This document shows, in pieces, positions 9,408 to 18,171 of a stretch of 26,426 nucleotides of DNA (its first letter is position 1; each line of letters starts with the position of its first letter). The notes below the pieces were generated by a model, which was given only the letters and a program-made list of their open reading frames with translations, did no database searches and was not told where the DNA came from. Source of the DNA: CAZKWG01 sp964615375. Its GTDB lineage: Bacteria; Myxococcota_A; UBA796; CAZKWG01. Location: the NCBI GenBank assembly GCA_964615375.1, contig CAZTOW010000083.1:1-26426 (forward strand). Reading direction: 5' to 3'. The translations under genes were made by a program, and so were the position numbers.

Positions 9408-10333
9408 GCGGCCTGGATGGTCCCGACGCCGCGCGATGGGCCCACCTGCGTCGGCGAGCGGGCACAGGCGAGTGGGTGGCTTCGGAGCTGCGTCGGAATG
9501 GAGCGCCCACGGGCCTCTGGATGGCCGTGGACAGCCGAGGCGATCTGCACATGCTGATCCCGACGGATGGAGCAGCGGTCCCCGATCCCGGGCTTCCAGG
9601 GTGCGCAATCACCACCCGGGTGCTGCCAGAGCTCGGGCGAGTGCTGGACCTTCGCGCGCCATCGGGCCTGGAGCGGCCTTTCACCGCGCTCGGCCGGACC
9701 ATCGCGGAGGGGGTGGTGCAGAGGAGCCTGACGGCTGAGGATGCGCTGCGCAGCGCGCTGGTGGAGGGACGCCGATTCTGGGGAGCCGCGCGACACGAGG
9801 AGGAGCAGCTTCAGTCCTTTGGCGCCCTGTGGTTTCTGAGCCGTCAGCTCCGGGTGCTCGGCCCCGCGCTTGTTCAATCCTGGTCCGGGCCACCTGGCCC
9901 TGCGTTCGTTGGCCCCTCACTCGCCGTCGAGGTGCTGGTGGTGGAGGGGACGGAGAGCCCTTTCCCCGTTGTGGGCCTGGATCGTCTGGCCGCGCCGCCG
10001 GATCGCGCCCTGGCCGTCGTAGCCGTTCGTGTGGGGCGAGGCGGGTCGATGGAGGCCGACGACGTGATTCGCGGTTGCGAGGCGGCGCTGGCGGGAGACC
10101 TTCGCGCCCTGGAACTGCTCCATTCGAGGCTCATCACGCGCGCCCCTCTCGGAGGCGGAGGGCCTGTGGAGATCCTCTCCGCTGACCTGTACCTGGTGGA
10201 CGAGCGCTTCCCCGCGATCCGCGAGGTGCCCGAGGGCCTTGTGTGGGCGCGCTACGCGGTGGAACTGTCGGGATTGCGGTCGCTGTCCTCGTCGGCGCGC
10301 GACGAGCTGCTGCGAGGCCTGGTCAGGAGCTGA
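9404..10333 (+). CDS. DUF4420 / PD-(D/E)XK-motif family protein, probably catalytically inactive (MzaC-like)
   Basis: This 309-aa protein starts at GTG 9404 inside the Z1 stop. It matches the layout of DUF4420 proteins: an N-terminal beta-rich part, a central QSFGALWFL helix and W-x-GP segment, then a core strand pair. As I recall the family, active members have an HDF motif and EVK after it; here the equivalents read PAF (A167) and VEVL (E176, L178), so the acidic and lysine residues expected for metal-dependent cleavage appear replaced. The fold and operon position (after Z1, as in Mza) support the family; loss of nuclease activity is my inference from a by-eye comparison. It may be a structural subunit. 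The stop is 6 bp from the end of the convergent Vsr gene. Confidence 0.8.
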   Translation: MSGLDGPDAARWAHLRRRAGTGEWVASELRRNGAPTGLWMAVDSRGDLHMLIPTDGAAVPDPGLPGCAITTRVLPELGRVLDLRAPSGLERPFTALGRTIAEGVVQRSLTAEDALRSALVEGRRFWGAARHEEEQLQSFGALWFLSRQLRVLGPALVQSWSGPPGPAFVGPSLAVEVLVVEGTESPFPVVGLDRLAAPPDRALAVVAVRVGRGGSMEADDVIRGCEAALAGDLRALELLHSRLITRAPLGGGGPVEILSADLYLVDERFPAIREVPEGLVWARYAVELSGLRSLSSSARDELLRGLVRS

Positions 10334-10339
10334 TCAGAC

Positions 10340-10900
10340 TCAGCCGGGCGCGCTCGGGCGTCGCCACTTCCGGGTCGTGCGACGGCCCTCGATGACCGAT
10401 GTGCAGGATGGATCGCGAAGATCCTCCATGTGCCTGCGCTCCAGATTGAGCAGGTCGTCGATCCCCTCCACGCGCACCACCCGGAGCGCCGGTGCTGGTG
10501 CCCAGATCGGAGCGCGGAGCGCCGCGTGGACGGCAGCGATCACCTCTGCGGTGGACTCATAAGCCTCGTGCTCCCAGACATGCAGCACCCGCCACCCGAG
10601 GGCCTCCAGCGTGGCCGTCTGGGCGCGGTCGCGGTTGACGTTCGCCCGCAGCTTCGCGGCCCAGAAGTCCTCCCGCGTGCGTGGACGCACATAATGGACG
10701 GGGCAGCCGTGCCAGAAACAGCCGTCGATGAAGATGGCGAGCTTCTCACCGGGGAACACCAGATCCGGCCGACCGGCCGGCGTCTGCCCGTGCAGCTCGG
10801 GGTGGAGGTGCGCGTGGTCGAGCGCCGCCCGAAGGAAGATCTCCGGCCCGGTGTCGCGTCCGCGGATGCGGGACATGTTCTCGGACCGGGTGAGGGGCAT
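10340..10900 (-). CDS. vsr: Very short patch repair (Vsr) endonuclease
   Basis: This 186-aa minus-strand protein begins MPLTRSENMSRIRGRDTGPE, the classic Vsr N-terminus. It has GRPDLVF with catalytic Asp46 and DGCFWHGCPVH (59-69), with Cys61, His64 and the Cys66/His69 zinc-site region. Vsr enzymes nick beside T:G mismatches formed when 5-methylcytosine deaminates, and so usually travel with C5 methyltransferases, as here. The start ATG follows AGGAG on the minus strand. The last 50 residues, Arg-rich at the end, extend beyond the usual Vsr length. It is convergent with the methyltransferase operon and divergent from the UvrD-like gene, so it is transcribed on its own. It could also be an effector nuclease of the island. 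Confidence 0.95.
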   Translation of the reverse strand: MPLTRSENMSRIRGRDTGPEIFLRAALDHAHLHPELHGQTPAGRPDLVFPGEKLAIFIDGCFWHGCPVHYVRPRTREDFWAAKLRANVNRDRAQTATLEALGWRVLHVWEHEAYESTAEVIAAVHAALRAPIWAPAPALRVVRVEGIDDLLNLERRHMEDLRDPSCTSVIEGRRTTRKWRRPSAPG

Positions 10901-11039
10901 GTTCTCCTGAAGAGACCTGCTCTAACCTGGCTCGACGCTGTCTGTCGTCGCTGCGCAGGGAGTTGCGCTGTTGCTGGTAGCGATCCTCTTGGTCCGTTAA
11001 GCCGGGAGGGGGTTTTCGCCGATTTCGTCGGAGTACAGC
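10901..11039. promoter_or_regulatory. Divergent promoter region between vsr and the helicase operon
   Basis: This 139-bp gap separates the minus-strand vsr start from the plus-strand UvrD-like start and must hold the promoters for both. The plus-strand reading frame has a TAA at 10998-11000, so the helicase cannot start earlier than that. TTGCTG-like and TTGCGC-like hexamers are present near 10962-10976, but I could not identify a confident -10 partner or an operator. Confidence 0.45.
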
Positions 11040-13055
11040 GTGGGCTGGGATGAAGCTCTCAAGGTGCTGCCTGAGGTCGCTGGTGAGGCCGATGCTCTCC
11101 CTCCCGAAGCCATAGACGGTGGGAGGGTCCACGACCCGAGCCAGGACGAGATCATCCGCGATCGGATCTCCGCCCGCCAGATCGTCGAGGCCGGTCCCGG
11201 CTTCGGAAAGACAGAGGTGGCCTGCGCGCGCGTCGCATGGCTGCTCGCCCAGGGCGTGGCACCGGCCAGTATCCTGCTCCTCAGCTTCACCCGGACCGCT
11301 GTCCGCGAGATGCGGTCGCGCATCAAGGCGCTGGCAGACCAGGGCGTGGACGTGGCGGGCGTCGAGATCCGCACGCTGGACTCCTTCGCGTGGCGTCTGA
11401 GGTCGGGCCTCACCGAGACCGCCATGGACCATCGGAATGGGAGCCACGAGGAGTCGATTCGCGCGCTCATCGGTCTGCTGAGCCAGCCCGGCAGCCAGGC
11501 CCTGGACTACCTGGAGAGCTTCGACCATGTGTTCATCGACGAGGCGCAGGATCTGGTCGGCCCCCGTGTAGAGCTGATCTTCGTCGTTCTGTCCCGGCTT
11601 CGCGATGACTGCGGCTACACCATCTTTCTGGACCCGGCGCAGGCCATCTACGACTGGACTGAGGATGGAGCAGCACCCGAGGGAGACGTCCTGAAGTTCC
11701 GGGACAGCCTCTCGGTACTTCGACCTGCGCCGAAGCGTCGGAAGCTGCGACGGCTGCATCGCGCGCGCGATCCTCGGCTCAGACATCTGCTTCTCGGGGC
11801 CCGTGATGTCGTCCTCGATGAGCAGGACAGGGACCGCCACGGACGGGTGCGACAGGTCCTGGGTCACCTGGCGCAGGGGCGCGGACAACCCGATGAGATC
11901 TGCTCTGTGGTCGAGTCACTCGGCGAGGAGACCGAGCACAGCCTTGCGCTCTTTCGCACGCGGGGGCAGGTGCTGGAGGCGTCGAGCTGGCTGGCCGGCA
12001 AGGGGATCGCCCACCGCCTCCGCTTCGGCGCGCTGCCCCAGGTCGCTGCCCCCTGGATCGCCTGGACACTCAACCGCGCCTGGGAGCGCAGGCGGCGGCC
12101 CGTCCTGCGTCGTGCCGACTTCGATGCCGCCTGGCAGGAGAGCGCTGGCCTGTGGCTCTGTCAGGGCTGGGCAGCCGACGCAGCCTGGGCGCTCCTGCGG
12201 CGGATGGGCGGTGCCGACCTGGGTGACGTAGATGTCAGGCGGGTGGCTGATCGCCTCGCGATGGCCCAGCTCCCTGACGAGGTTTTCCTGAAGGAGATCG
12301 GACCATCCGGGCCCATCCTCGGCACGGTCCACGGGTCGAAGGGGCGCGAAGCGCACACGGTCGTGATGCACCTGTGCCCGCCTCGGAACGACGAGCATGA
12401 GGATCCCGACCAGGAGGCGCGTGTGCTGTATGTGGCGCTCTCCCGTGCGAGGGAGCGCCTGGTGGTGCAGAAGCGCACGGCGCCGAGGTGGTTCTACCTG
12501 GAGTCCGGGCGAGTGTGGCGAGTCGCGCGATCTCAGGTTCAGATCGAGGTCGGGCGTGAGGGTGATATCGACCACCTGCATACGATGGCGGCCGCCGGCC
12601 CTGCGGCAGCCTGGGAACAGCAGCAGGCGCTTGCACGCTTCGATGGGTCGATCATCGACTTGAATGGGGCATATGACCCCGACGATCAGTTCAGATGGAA
12701 ATTCTGGCCATCGTCGCCCGACGGCGGCTCCAGCACCGTGATCGCCACGCTGAGGCCGTCCTTCAACTACGACCTCTGGCAGACCATGACAGGCTCTGAC
12801 GGAACGAAGTTGAGTCCCGGTCGAGAAATGCGCTGGATCCGCTGGTTCGACCTCACCTCGGTCGGGTTGTCGGCGGATTCTGAAGCTCTGTCCAGGTTGC
12901 CCGAACCATTTCGCTCCACGCGCCTCGTGCTTGCGCCGGTCATCTCCGGCATGGGCCTGGTGGCCAGAAGGCCAAGGCGCAACGACGACTTGTACCCTTC
13001 GAGCACCTCTACGAGCGCCGCCAGTCCAGCCTCCGCGTGGACCTTCAAGAGGTGA
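11040..13055 (+). CDS. UvrD/Rep-like superfamily 1 helicase with apparent frame disturbances
   Basis: The 671-aa frame starts at GTG 11040 (GGAG 6 nt upstream) and shows SF1 motifs: Q motif DPSQ, Walker A AGPGFGKT (51-58, K57), Ia LLSFTRTA, Ib TLDSFAW, Walker B DEAQD (167-171), III DPAQAIYDW, V VHGSKGREA and VI YVALSRARERL (464-474). It is probably a 3'-5' DNA translocase heading the second operon. Two stretches look wrong. Around residues 220-245 the frame gives an Arg-rich run (RPAPKRRKLRRLHRA), while the +1 frame reads RYFDLRRSV, resembling motif IV. After about 12995 the frame reads a Ser/Thr-rich tail, while the -1 frame reads PFEHLYERRQSSLRVDL, which looks like real protein. Either sequencing indels or real damage could explain this. 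Its TGA overlaps an ATG of the next gene (TGATG). Confidence 0.8.
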   Translation: MGWDEALKVLPEVAGEADALPPEAIDGGRVHDPSQDEIIRDRISARQIVEAGPGFGKTEVACARVAWLLAQGVAPASILLLSFTRTAVREMRSRIKALADQGVDVAGVEIRTLDSFAWRLRSGLTETAMDHRNGSHEESIRALIGLLSQPGSQALDYLESFDHVFIDEAQDLVGPRVELIFVVLSRLRDDCGYTIFLDPAQAIYDWTEDGAAPEGDVLKFRDSLSVLRPAPKRRKLRRLHRARDPRLRHLLLGARDVVLDEQDRDRHGRVRQVLGHLAQGRGQPDEICSVVESLGEETEHSLALFRTRGQVLEASSWLAGKGIAHRLRFGALPQVAAPWIAWTLNRAWERRRRPVLRRADFDAAWQESAGLWLCQGWAADAAWALLRRMGGADLGDVDVRRVADRLAMAQLPDEVFLKEIGPSGPILGTVHGSKGREAHTVVMHLCPPRNDEHEDPDQEARVLYVALSRARERLVVQKRTAPRWFYLESGRVWRVARSQVQIEVGREGDIDHLHTMAAAGPAAAWEQQQALARFDGSIIDLNGAYDPDDQFRWKFWPSSPDGGSSTVIATLRPSFNYDLWQTMTGSDGTKLSPGREMRWIRWFDLTSVGLSADSEALSRLPEPFRSTRLVLAPVISGMGLVARRPRRNDDLYPSSTSTSAASPASAWTFKR

Positions 13056-13060
13056 TGCCT

Positions 13061-16000
13061 ATGCTCCCCCGAGACACGCTCCTCGACATCGTCCATCGCG
13101 ACCTGATCGGCCCTCAGCATGGGGACAACGAGGTCATCGACGCCCGACCGGGCGATCAGTACCTCACCGGCATCCTCTACCCGGAGGCCGAGCAGCCCGA
13201 GGCCGAGGACGATGAAGGGCGGGACACCGCTGGCGCCGACGAGGGAGACGCAGACGAGGCGGTCTCCATGAGCTTCATGCGTCGGCCGACGCTCATGGGC
13301 ATCTCGTTTGCCGTGGAGGGGCTGACCCCCCAAATTCGGCTCCAGGCCAGCGCCGCTCGCTATCTGAAGGAGGAGCAGGCGACAGGAGCGACCGAAGATC
13401 GTGGACAGGAGCAGGTCAGGTCGACGGGTAAGGCGAAGCGTCCCGCGGAGCGGTGGCGCCGCGAGCCGATCCAGCTCACCGACGTAGTTGTCGTCACTGC
13501 CCGTCCGGTTCATCGCCGGGACACGAGCGGGCTCACCTGGTACGTGCGCGGACTACCCGGCCCCCTTCGTCCCGATGGGAGCCGGCGCTGGCAGGTCACT
13601 GTGGTCCTGATGAACGAGATCAAGCCGCCCTCGGGCCGGGATGCGGCTGAAGAGGCCACCTTCTTCCAGACCTCGTTTCGAGTCTTCGCCGGCGAGGGCA
13701 CCACGCTCGTGCCCCGCCAGCTGCGCCAGAGCACCGCTGACCCGGACAACCAGACCAACGCAGTCATCTACCGCGACGTGGAGGAGTGGGCGTCGGGACA
13801 CGTCTGCGCGGCGAGCTGGGGCGAAGTGGAGAAGCTCCGCTATGTTGAGGCGTGCTGGATGCCCCGGCAGGTGGTCCCTGGGACGGACCCTCGCGGTCAT
13901 CACAGCTTCGCCGCAGCGTCGCAGGAGCGCACGGGCTCGGATGACGGCGCCTTCGACGCGGATCAGCTCGGTAGTCTCGCCGACCCGGATCGGCTGGCAG
14001 AGGTGCTTGAGACCATCCCGGCCACCTACACTCTCTGGCTGGATCAGGAGTCCACCAGGATCGAGGCGCTCGCCGAAGCTGCCGAACTCGCGCCTGCACT
14101 GGCGACCCGCGCGCGGGCGCATGTCGCCATCGCGCGCGATGTGGTCCGCCGACAGCGCGAGAGCGTGGCGCTGATCCGGGAGGACGCCGATGTCCGCATT
14201 GCGTTCCAGCTCGCCATGCGCGCGATGAGCCAGCAGCGCCGCTGGGCCAACCGCGAAGAGTCTCCCGCGAAGCAGAGGATGATCTGGCGGCCGTTCCAGC
14301 TCGGCTTTCTCCTGCTGTCCCTCGCGAGCGTTGCCCGCCCCCGTGGGGCGGATGGCACGCCGACCGCCGACCGCCGCACGATGGACCTCCTCTGGTTCCC
14401 GACAGGCGGTGGCAAGACTGAAGCCTACCTGGCGCTCACAGCTTTCACCCTCATCTATCGCAGACTGAGCGCCCCGAAGCCCGACGATGGCGCGGGCGTG
14501 GCCGTGCTCATGCGCTACACGCTTCGTCTGCTGACCGTGCAGCAGTTCGAGCGCGCCGCCCGCCTTGTGATCGCTTGCGACCATCTGCGGCGGTCGGACC
14601 CGACGGGAAGGCTCGGGAAGAGGCCCTTCGGGCTCGGTCTGTGGGTCGGCAACGCGGCCACACCGAACAGCATCGACGACGCGATGGACAACGACGACGC
14701 GAAGGAGAGGGCGAAGCAGCTCGTTCGCTGTCCCTGTTGCGGCCAGGAGAGTCTGGACTGGCGCTTCCAACGTACTGGCGCGCAGGTCGCCTGCACCAAC
14801 AAGGACTGTGAGCTGCATCCGGCTGGCGCGCTGCCGATCTGGACCATCGACGACGACATCTATCGGGAGCGGCCGAGCCTGGTCATCGGCACGGTGGACA
14901 AGTTCGCGCAGATCGTCCGTAAGCGTGAGACGGCGAGCCTCTTCGGCGCCTCCCGGTTGCCCCCGCCCGAGCTCATCATCCAGGACGAGCTGCACCTCAT
15001 CTCCGGCCCCCTCGGCACCGTCACCGGTGTCTACGAGGCCGCCATCGACCTGCTCTGCACCCGAGACGGCGTGCCGCCGAAGATCGTCGGCAGCACCGCC
15101 ACCATCCGCCGCGCCGAGGATCAGGTCCGGCACCTCTTTGACCGCGATGTTCTCCAGTTTCCGCCGCCCGTGCTGGACGCGACCAGCTTCTGCTTCGCGG
15201 TGGTGGATACCGACGCTCCTGGGCGTCTCTACATCGGGATCAGCAGCGCTGGCCGAAGCCCCAAGTTCACGCTTCAGGCTGTGTGCGCCTCGCTGCTGCA
15301 GGCCGCCGCGGAGCCGGCCCTGCCGGAGGACGCGCGTGACCCCTATTGGACGCTCGTGGCCTACTTCAATTCGCTGCGCGAGCTCGGCGGCGCGCTGGTC
15401 ATGATGCACGACGACGTGGCCGATAGCATGCGCACCTTCTCGGACCTTCACGAGAAAGGGAGAGCCGCCCGGAACGCCGGGGATGAGCCATTGGAGCTCA
15501 CCAGCCGCGTTCCTCAGGAGCGCATCCCGCGCTACCTCGCGGATCTGGAGCGCCGCTACCCTGATCAGCCCGTCTCTACCGTGCTCGCCACCAACATGAT
15601 CTCGGTCGGTGTGGACATTCCGCGCCTGGGGCTCATGGTCGTGAACGGCCAGCCCAAGAGCATGTCCGAGTACATCCAGGCGACCAGCCGTGTGGGTCGC
15701 GGCAATGTGGCGGGGGTGGTCGTGACGGTCTACAACGCCGGCCGCCCGCGCGACCGATCTCACTTCGAGGCGTTTCGGACCTGGCACCAGACGCTCTACC
15801 GTGAGGTCGAGGCCAGCAGTGTCACTCCCTATGCACCGCGCGCCCGGGATCGGGCACTCCATGCCGCTGTTGTCGCTGTCGCGCGACATCTGGTCCCCGC
15901 GTTGGCGGCCTCACCTGTTCTGACCCCCGAGGCCCGCGTCGAGCTGGAAGCCCATCTTGAGCCACTGCTCGCTCGCATCGGTCGCGCTGACGCCGCCGAG

Positions 16001-16258
16001 GTGGACGGCGCTCGCGACGACATCCGGCGTTTTCTTGATGAGTGGCAGGCGCGCGATGGACTCACGCATCATTGGTGGGACAGCAAGCCGGAGAGGAGCC
16101 TGGTCGTATCCCTTGAGACCGTCGCCACTACCCGAGCCCTGCGCGGGGCCTGGACCCACGAGGCACGCGGCGTGCCCAACTCCATGCGCGAGGTCGAGGC
16201 GGAGACACAGCTCCGCATGATCGAGGTGCTGCGGTCGACCGGCGGGGGTGCACCATGA
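13061..16258 (+). CDS. drmA: DrmA-like SF2 helicase (DISARM core)
   Basis: This protein of about 1065 aa has SF2 helicase motifs: Walker A PTGGGKT (K452), Ia MRYTLRLLTVQQ, a four-Cys zinc ribbon (C557, C560, C578, C583), Walker B QDELHLISGP (D642), III STATIRRA, V TNMISVGVDIPRLG and VI QATSRVGR (873-880). Together with the DrmB-like gene overlapping by 4 bp, this identifies the DISARM helicase family, which binds foreign DNA and obstructs or remodels it. The start is uncertain: ATG 13061 has AAGAGG 8 nt upstream, ATG 13055 overlaps the upstream stop (TGATG), and GTG 13037 is also in frame. The frame stays open upstream, so a fusion to the UvrD-like protein through a frameshift cannot be excluded. 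The helicase motifs are intact. Confidence 0.9.
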   Translation: MLPRDTLLDIVHRDLIGPQHGDNEVIDARPGDQYLTGILYPEAEQPEAEDDEGRDTAGADEGDADEAVSMSFMRRPTLMGISFAVEGLTPQIRLQASAARYLKEEQATGATEDRGQEQVRSTGKAKRPAERWRREPIQLTDVVVVTARPVHRRDTSGLTWYVRGLPGPLRPDGSRRWQVTVVLMNEIKPPSGRDAAEEATFFQTSFRVFAGEGTTLVPRQLRQSTADPDNQTNAVIYRDVEEWASGHVCAASWGEVEKLRYVEACWMPRQVVPGTDPRGHHSFAAASQERTGSDDGAFDADQLGSLADPDRLAEVLETIPATYTLWLDQESTRIEALAEAAELAPALATRARAHVAIARDVVRRQRESVALIREDADVRIAFQLAMRAMSQQRRWANREESPAKQRMIWRPFQLGFLLLSLASVARPRGADGTPTADRRTMDLLWFPTGGGKTEAYLALTAFTLIYRRLSAPKPDDGAGVAVLMRYTLRLLTVQQFERAARLVIACDHLRRSDPTGRLGKRPFGLGLWVGNAATPNSIDDAMDNDDAKERAKQLVRCPCCGQESLDWRFQRTGAQVACTNKDCELHPAGALPIWTIDDDIYRERPSLVIGTVDKFAQIVRKRETASLFGASRLPPPELIIQDELHLISGPLGTVTGVYEAAIDLLCTRDGVPPKIVGSTATIRRAEDQVRHLFDRDVLQFPPPVLDATSFCFAVVDTDAPGRLYIGISSAGRSPKFTLQAVCASLLQAAAEPALPEDARDPYWTLVAYFNSLRELGGALVMMHDDVADSMRTFSDLHEKGRAARNAGDEPLELTSRVPQERIPRYLADLERRYPDQPVSTVLATNMISVGVDIPRLGLMVVNGQPKSMSEYIQATSRVGRGNVAGVVVTVYNAGRPRDRSHFEAFRTWHQTLYREVEASSVTPYAPRARDRALHAAVVAVARHLVPALAASPVLTPEARVELEAHLEPLLARIGRADAAEVDGARDDIRRFLDEWQARDGLTHHWWDSKPERSLVVSLETVATTRALRGAWTHEARGVPNSMREVEAETQLRMIEVLRSTGGGAP

Positions 16259-18144
16259 AGGACCGTGTCGGCGCGCTGCGGCGCAGTCACGTCGTCAATA
16301 CCTATGGTCCAGGCGCGATCATCGACCTTCGGACCAGGCTGGGCGCGCCCGTGTCCGGCGTGCTGGCAGGGCTCGAAGAGTGGGATCGTGCGGCCCACCC
16401 CGGCCCAGGGGGAATGCTGCACCTGCAGCACGTCCATGAGCCCCGCCTCGAAGGTCGTCTCAAGGTGGACGGTTTCCGCCTGCCGCCGGTCAAGGCCACC
16501 CTGCGTCGCGACAAGAACACCCCCGACAACAACCGCGACGTGCTTCCCGTGGTCCGCTTCCCGGAGTGGCTCCAGTGTCCCGGCTGCAACCGCATCCAGC
16601 GCGCTGGAAAGTGGAGCAAAGTCGCCGTCGCGCCCGAGAGGTGGTGCTCAGCCTGCACCCGGCGTCGCTTCGGCTCCGATGACGGCCGCGAGAAGGTCTG
16701 GGCGGTGCCCGTCCGCTTCGTCGTCGCCTGCGAAGACGGGCACCTCGACGAGTTCCCCTGGGAGCACTGGATCGGATGCTCGTGCGAGCTGCCCCAGCTC
16801 TACTTCGACATGGACGCGCCGGGACTCTCAGGCAAGAAAGTGCGCTGCCATGGCTGCGGCAAAGTCCGGTCCATGGAGGGCTGTTTCGGCAAGGAGGCGC
16901 TCTCGCAGCGCGGGCTCAGCTGTCGCGGCCGGGAGCCCTGGCTCCCGCCCCCGGACGAGCAGCGCCCGGCCTGCGGCAAGGTGCCGCGGGTGCTGCAGCG
17001 TGGCGCGTCCAATGTCTACTGGGGCATACAGGCGTCGGCCATCGACATCCCTCCGTTCTCTACTGATCTATCGGACATCTTCGGGGCGCTCTGGTCCGAC
17101 ATGAAGGCGGCCGATGAGGCCGACTGGCCAGACTTCATCCGCCTGCATCGTCTGGAGAAGAAGACCGGTCGGCCCGCGGCGGAGCTGCTGGGGCGCCTGC
17201 GGGAGTGGAAGGCGGCGCTGGAGAGCTCGCTTGATCCGCGAATCCCGCTCGAATGGGCGGAGTACCTCAAGTTCCGGGAGTCTCTGACTGGCCCGATCGT
17301 CGAATCGCAATTCCAGACCGCCCCTGAACCGGCTCCCGCGCTGTTCGGGCCATGGCTCGACGGAGTCGTGCTCGCCTCGCGCCTGCGCGAGGTGCGCGCA
17401 CAGGTCGGCTTCACCCGGATCAACCCTGAAGGCGGCATGTTCGGCGCCGCCAATCAGACCCGTGGTCGCATCTTTCTGGTCGATCCCGACTGGCGCCCGG
17501 CCATCGAGCTGCGCGGTGAAGGTATCTTTCTCCGCCTCTCCCCCGAGCGCCTCGCGTCCTGGGAGAGTCGCCCCGAGGTCGTTCGGCGCGCCGCGCGGCA
17601 CGCGGGACCGGTCGCGCGACGCCTGCACCCCAATGACCCCAGCGCCACCGTGACGCCCGCCCTCGCGGCGCGGTTTCTGATGGTCCATGCCCTGGCTCAC
17701 GCCCTGATGCGGCGCCTGTCGCTGTCCTGTGGCTACAGCAGCTCGGCCCTGCGTGAGCGCCTGTATGTGGGCGAGGGTGTCCACGATATGGCCGGCATCC
17801 TTATCCACACCGGCGCGCCGGACGCCGAGGGGACGCTCGGAGGTCTCGTGCGCCAGGGGCGGCAGGATCGCCTCGAAGAGACGCTCATCGGCGCGCTCCA
17901 GGACATGGCCTGGTGCGCCTCCGACCCGGTCTGCATCTCGGGCGCTGCGACCCTGTCCTCACCGCTCAATGGCGCCGCCTGCCATGCATGCCTGCTCGCC
18001 CCTGAGACGAGCTGCCAGCACTTCAACGTGCTGCTCGACCGCGCGCTGCTTGTCGGGAAGCCCGAGGAGCCGGAGCTGGGGTACTTCGCGGGGTGGGAGG
18101 AGGCTGAGGCCGTCGATGTGGCTGGAGATGAGGCGGCCCGATAG
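16255..18144 (+). CDS. drmB: DrmB-like DUF1998 protein (DISARM core)
   Basis: This 629-aa protein starts at ATG 16255, overlapping the DrmA stop as ATGA. The N-terminus RRSHVVNTYGPGAIIDL is the DrmB hallmark. A zinc site follows (C108, C111, C131, C134), with further Cys pairs around residues 175-205 (CSCELP, CHGCGK). The C-terminal third is DUF1998: HALAHALMRRLSLSCGYSSSALRERLY, an HTGAPDAEGTLGGL segment, and a final Cys cluster (C576, C579, and CQHFN). In DISARM, DrmA and DrmB form a complex that recognises invading DNA, DrmB carrying the DUF1998 module. No PLD nuclease (DrmC) gene follows; instead the operon continues with a kinase-like protein 24 nt downstream. Confidence 0.92.
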   Translation: MKDRVGALRRSHVVNTYGPGAIIDLRTRLGAPVSGVLAGLEEWDRAAHPGPGGMLHLQHVHEPRLEGRLKVDGFRLPPVKATLRRDKNTPDNNRDVLPVVRFPEWLQCPGCNRIQRAGKWSKVAVAPERWCSACTRRRFGSDDGREKVWAVPVRFVVACEDGHLDEFPWEHWIGCSCELPQLYFDMDAPGLSGKKVRCHGCGKVRSMEGCFGKEALSQRGLSCRGREPWLPPPDEQRPACGKVPRVLQRGASNVYWGIQASAIDIPPFSTDLSDIFGALWSDMKAADEADWPDFIRLHRLEKKTGRPAAELLGRLREWKAALESSLDPRIPLEWAEYLKFRESLTGPIVESQFQTAPEPAPALFGPWLDGVVLASRLREVRAQVGFTRINPEGGMFGAANQTRGRIFLVDPDWRPAIELRGEGIFLRLSPERLASWESRPEVVRRAARHAGPVARRLHPNDPSATVTPALAARFLMVHALAHALMRRLSLSCGYSSSALRERLYVGEGVHDMAGILIHTGAPDAEGTLGGLVRQGRQDRLEETLIGALQDMAWCASDPVCISGAATLSSPLNGAACHACLLAPETSCQHFNVLLDRALLVGKPEEPELGYFAGWEEAEAVDVAGDEAAR

Positions 18145-18156
18145 GTCAGGTCGAGC

Positions 18157-18171
18157 AAGGAGGTCCAGATT
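18157..18171 (+). promoter_or_regulatory. Perfect Shine-Dalgarno preceding an ATT start codon
   Basis: AAGGAGG at 18157-18163 is followed after 5 nt by ATT (18169-18171) in the frame of the kinase. Between the DrmB stop (TAG 18142-18144, same frame) and the GHKL N box there is no ATG, GTG or TTG codon. The first such codon, GTG 18307, lies inside the ATP-binding N box and would destroy it. The sequence therefore requires a non-standard start, and ATT is the only candidate at proper spacing from the Shine-Dalgarno. AUU starts are known in infC and give weak, IF3-sensitive initiation. Confidence 0.7.

Noticed and set aside
13553..15889. 778-aa minus-strand open frame opposite drmA
   Set aside because: Antisense shadow of a gene with intact helicase motifs.
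2949..18144. A standard class 2 DISARM locus
   Set aside because: DrmMII-like, DrmA and DrmB are present, but no PLD-type DrmC or DrmE was found, and five other defense genes are interleaved.
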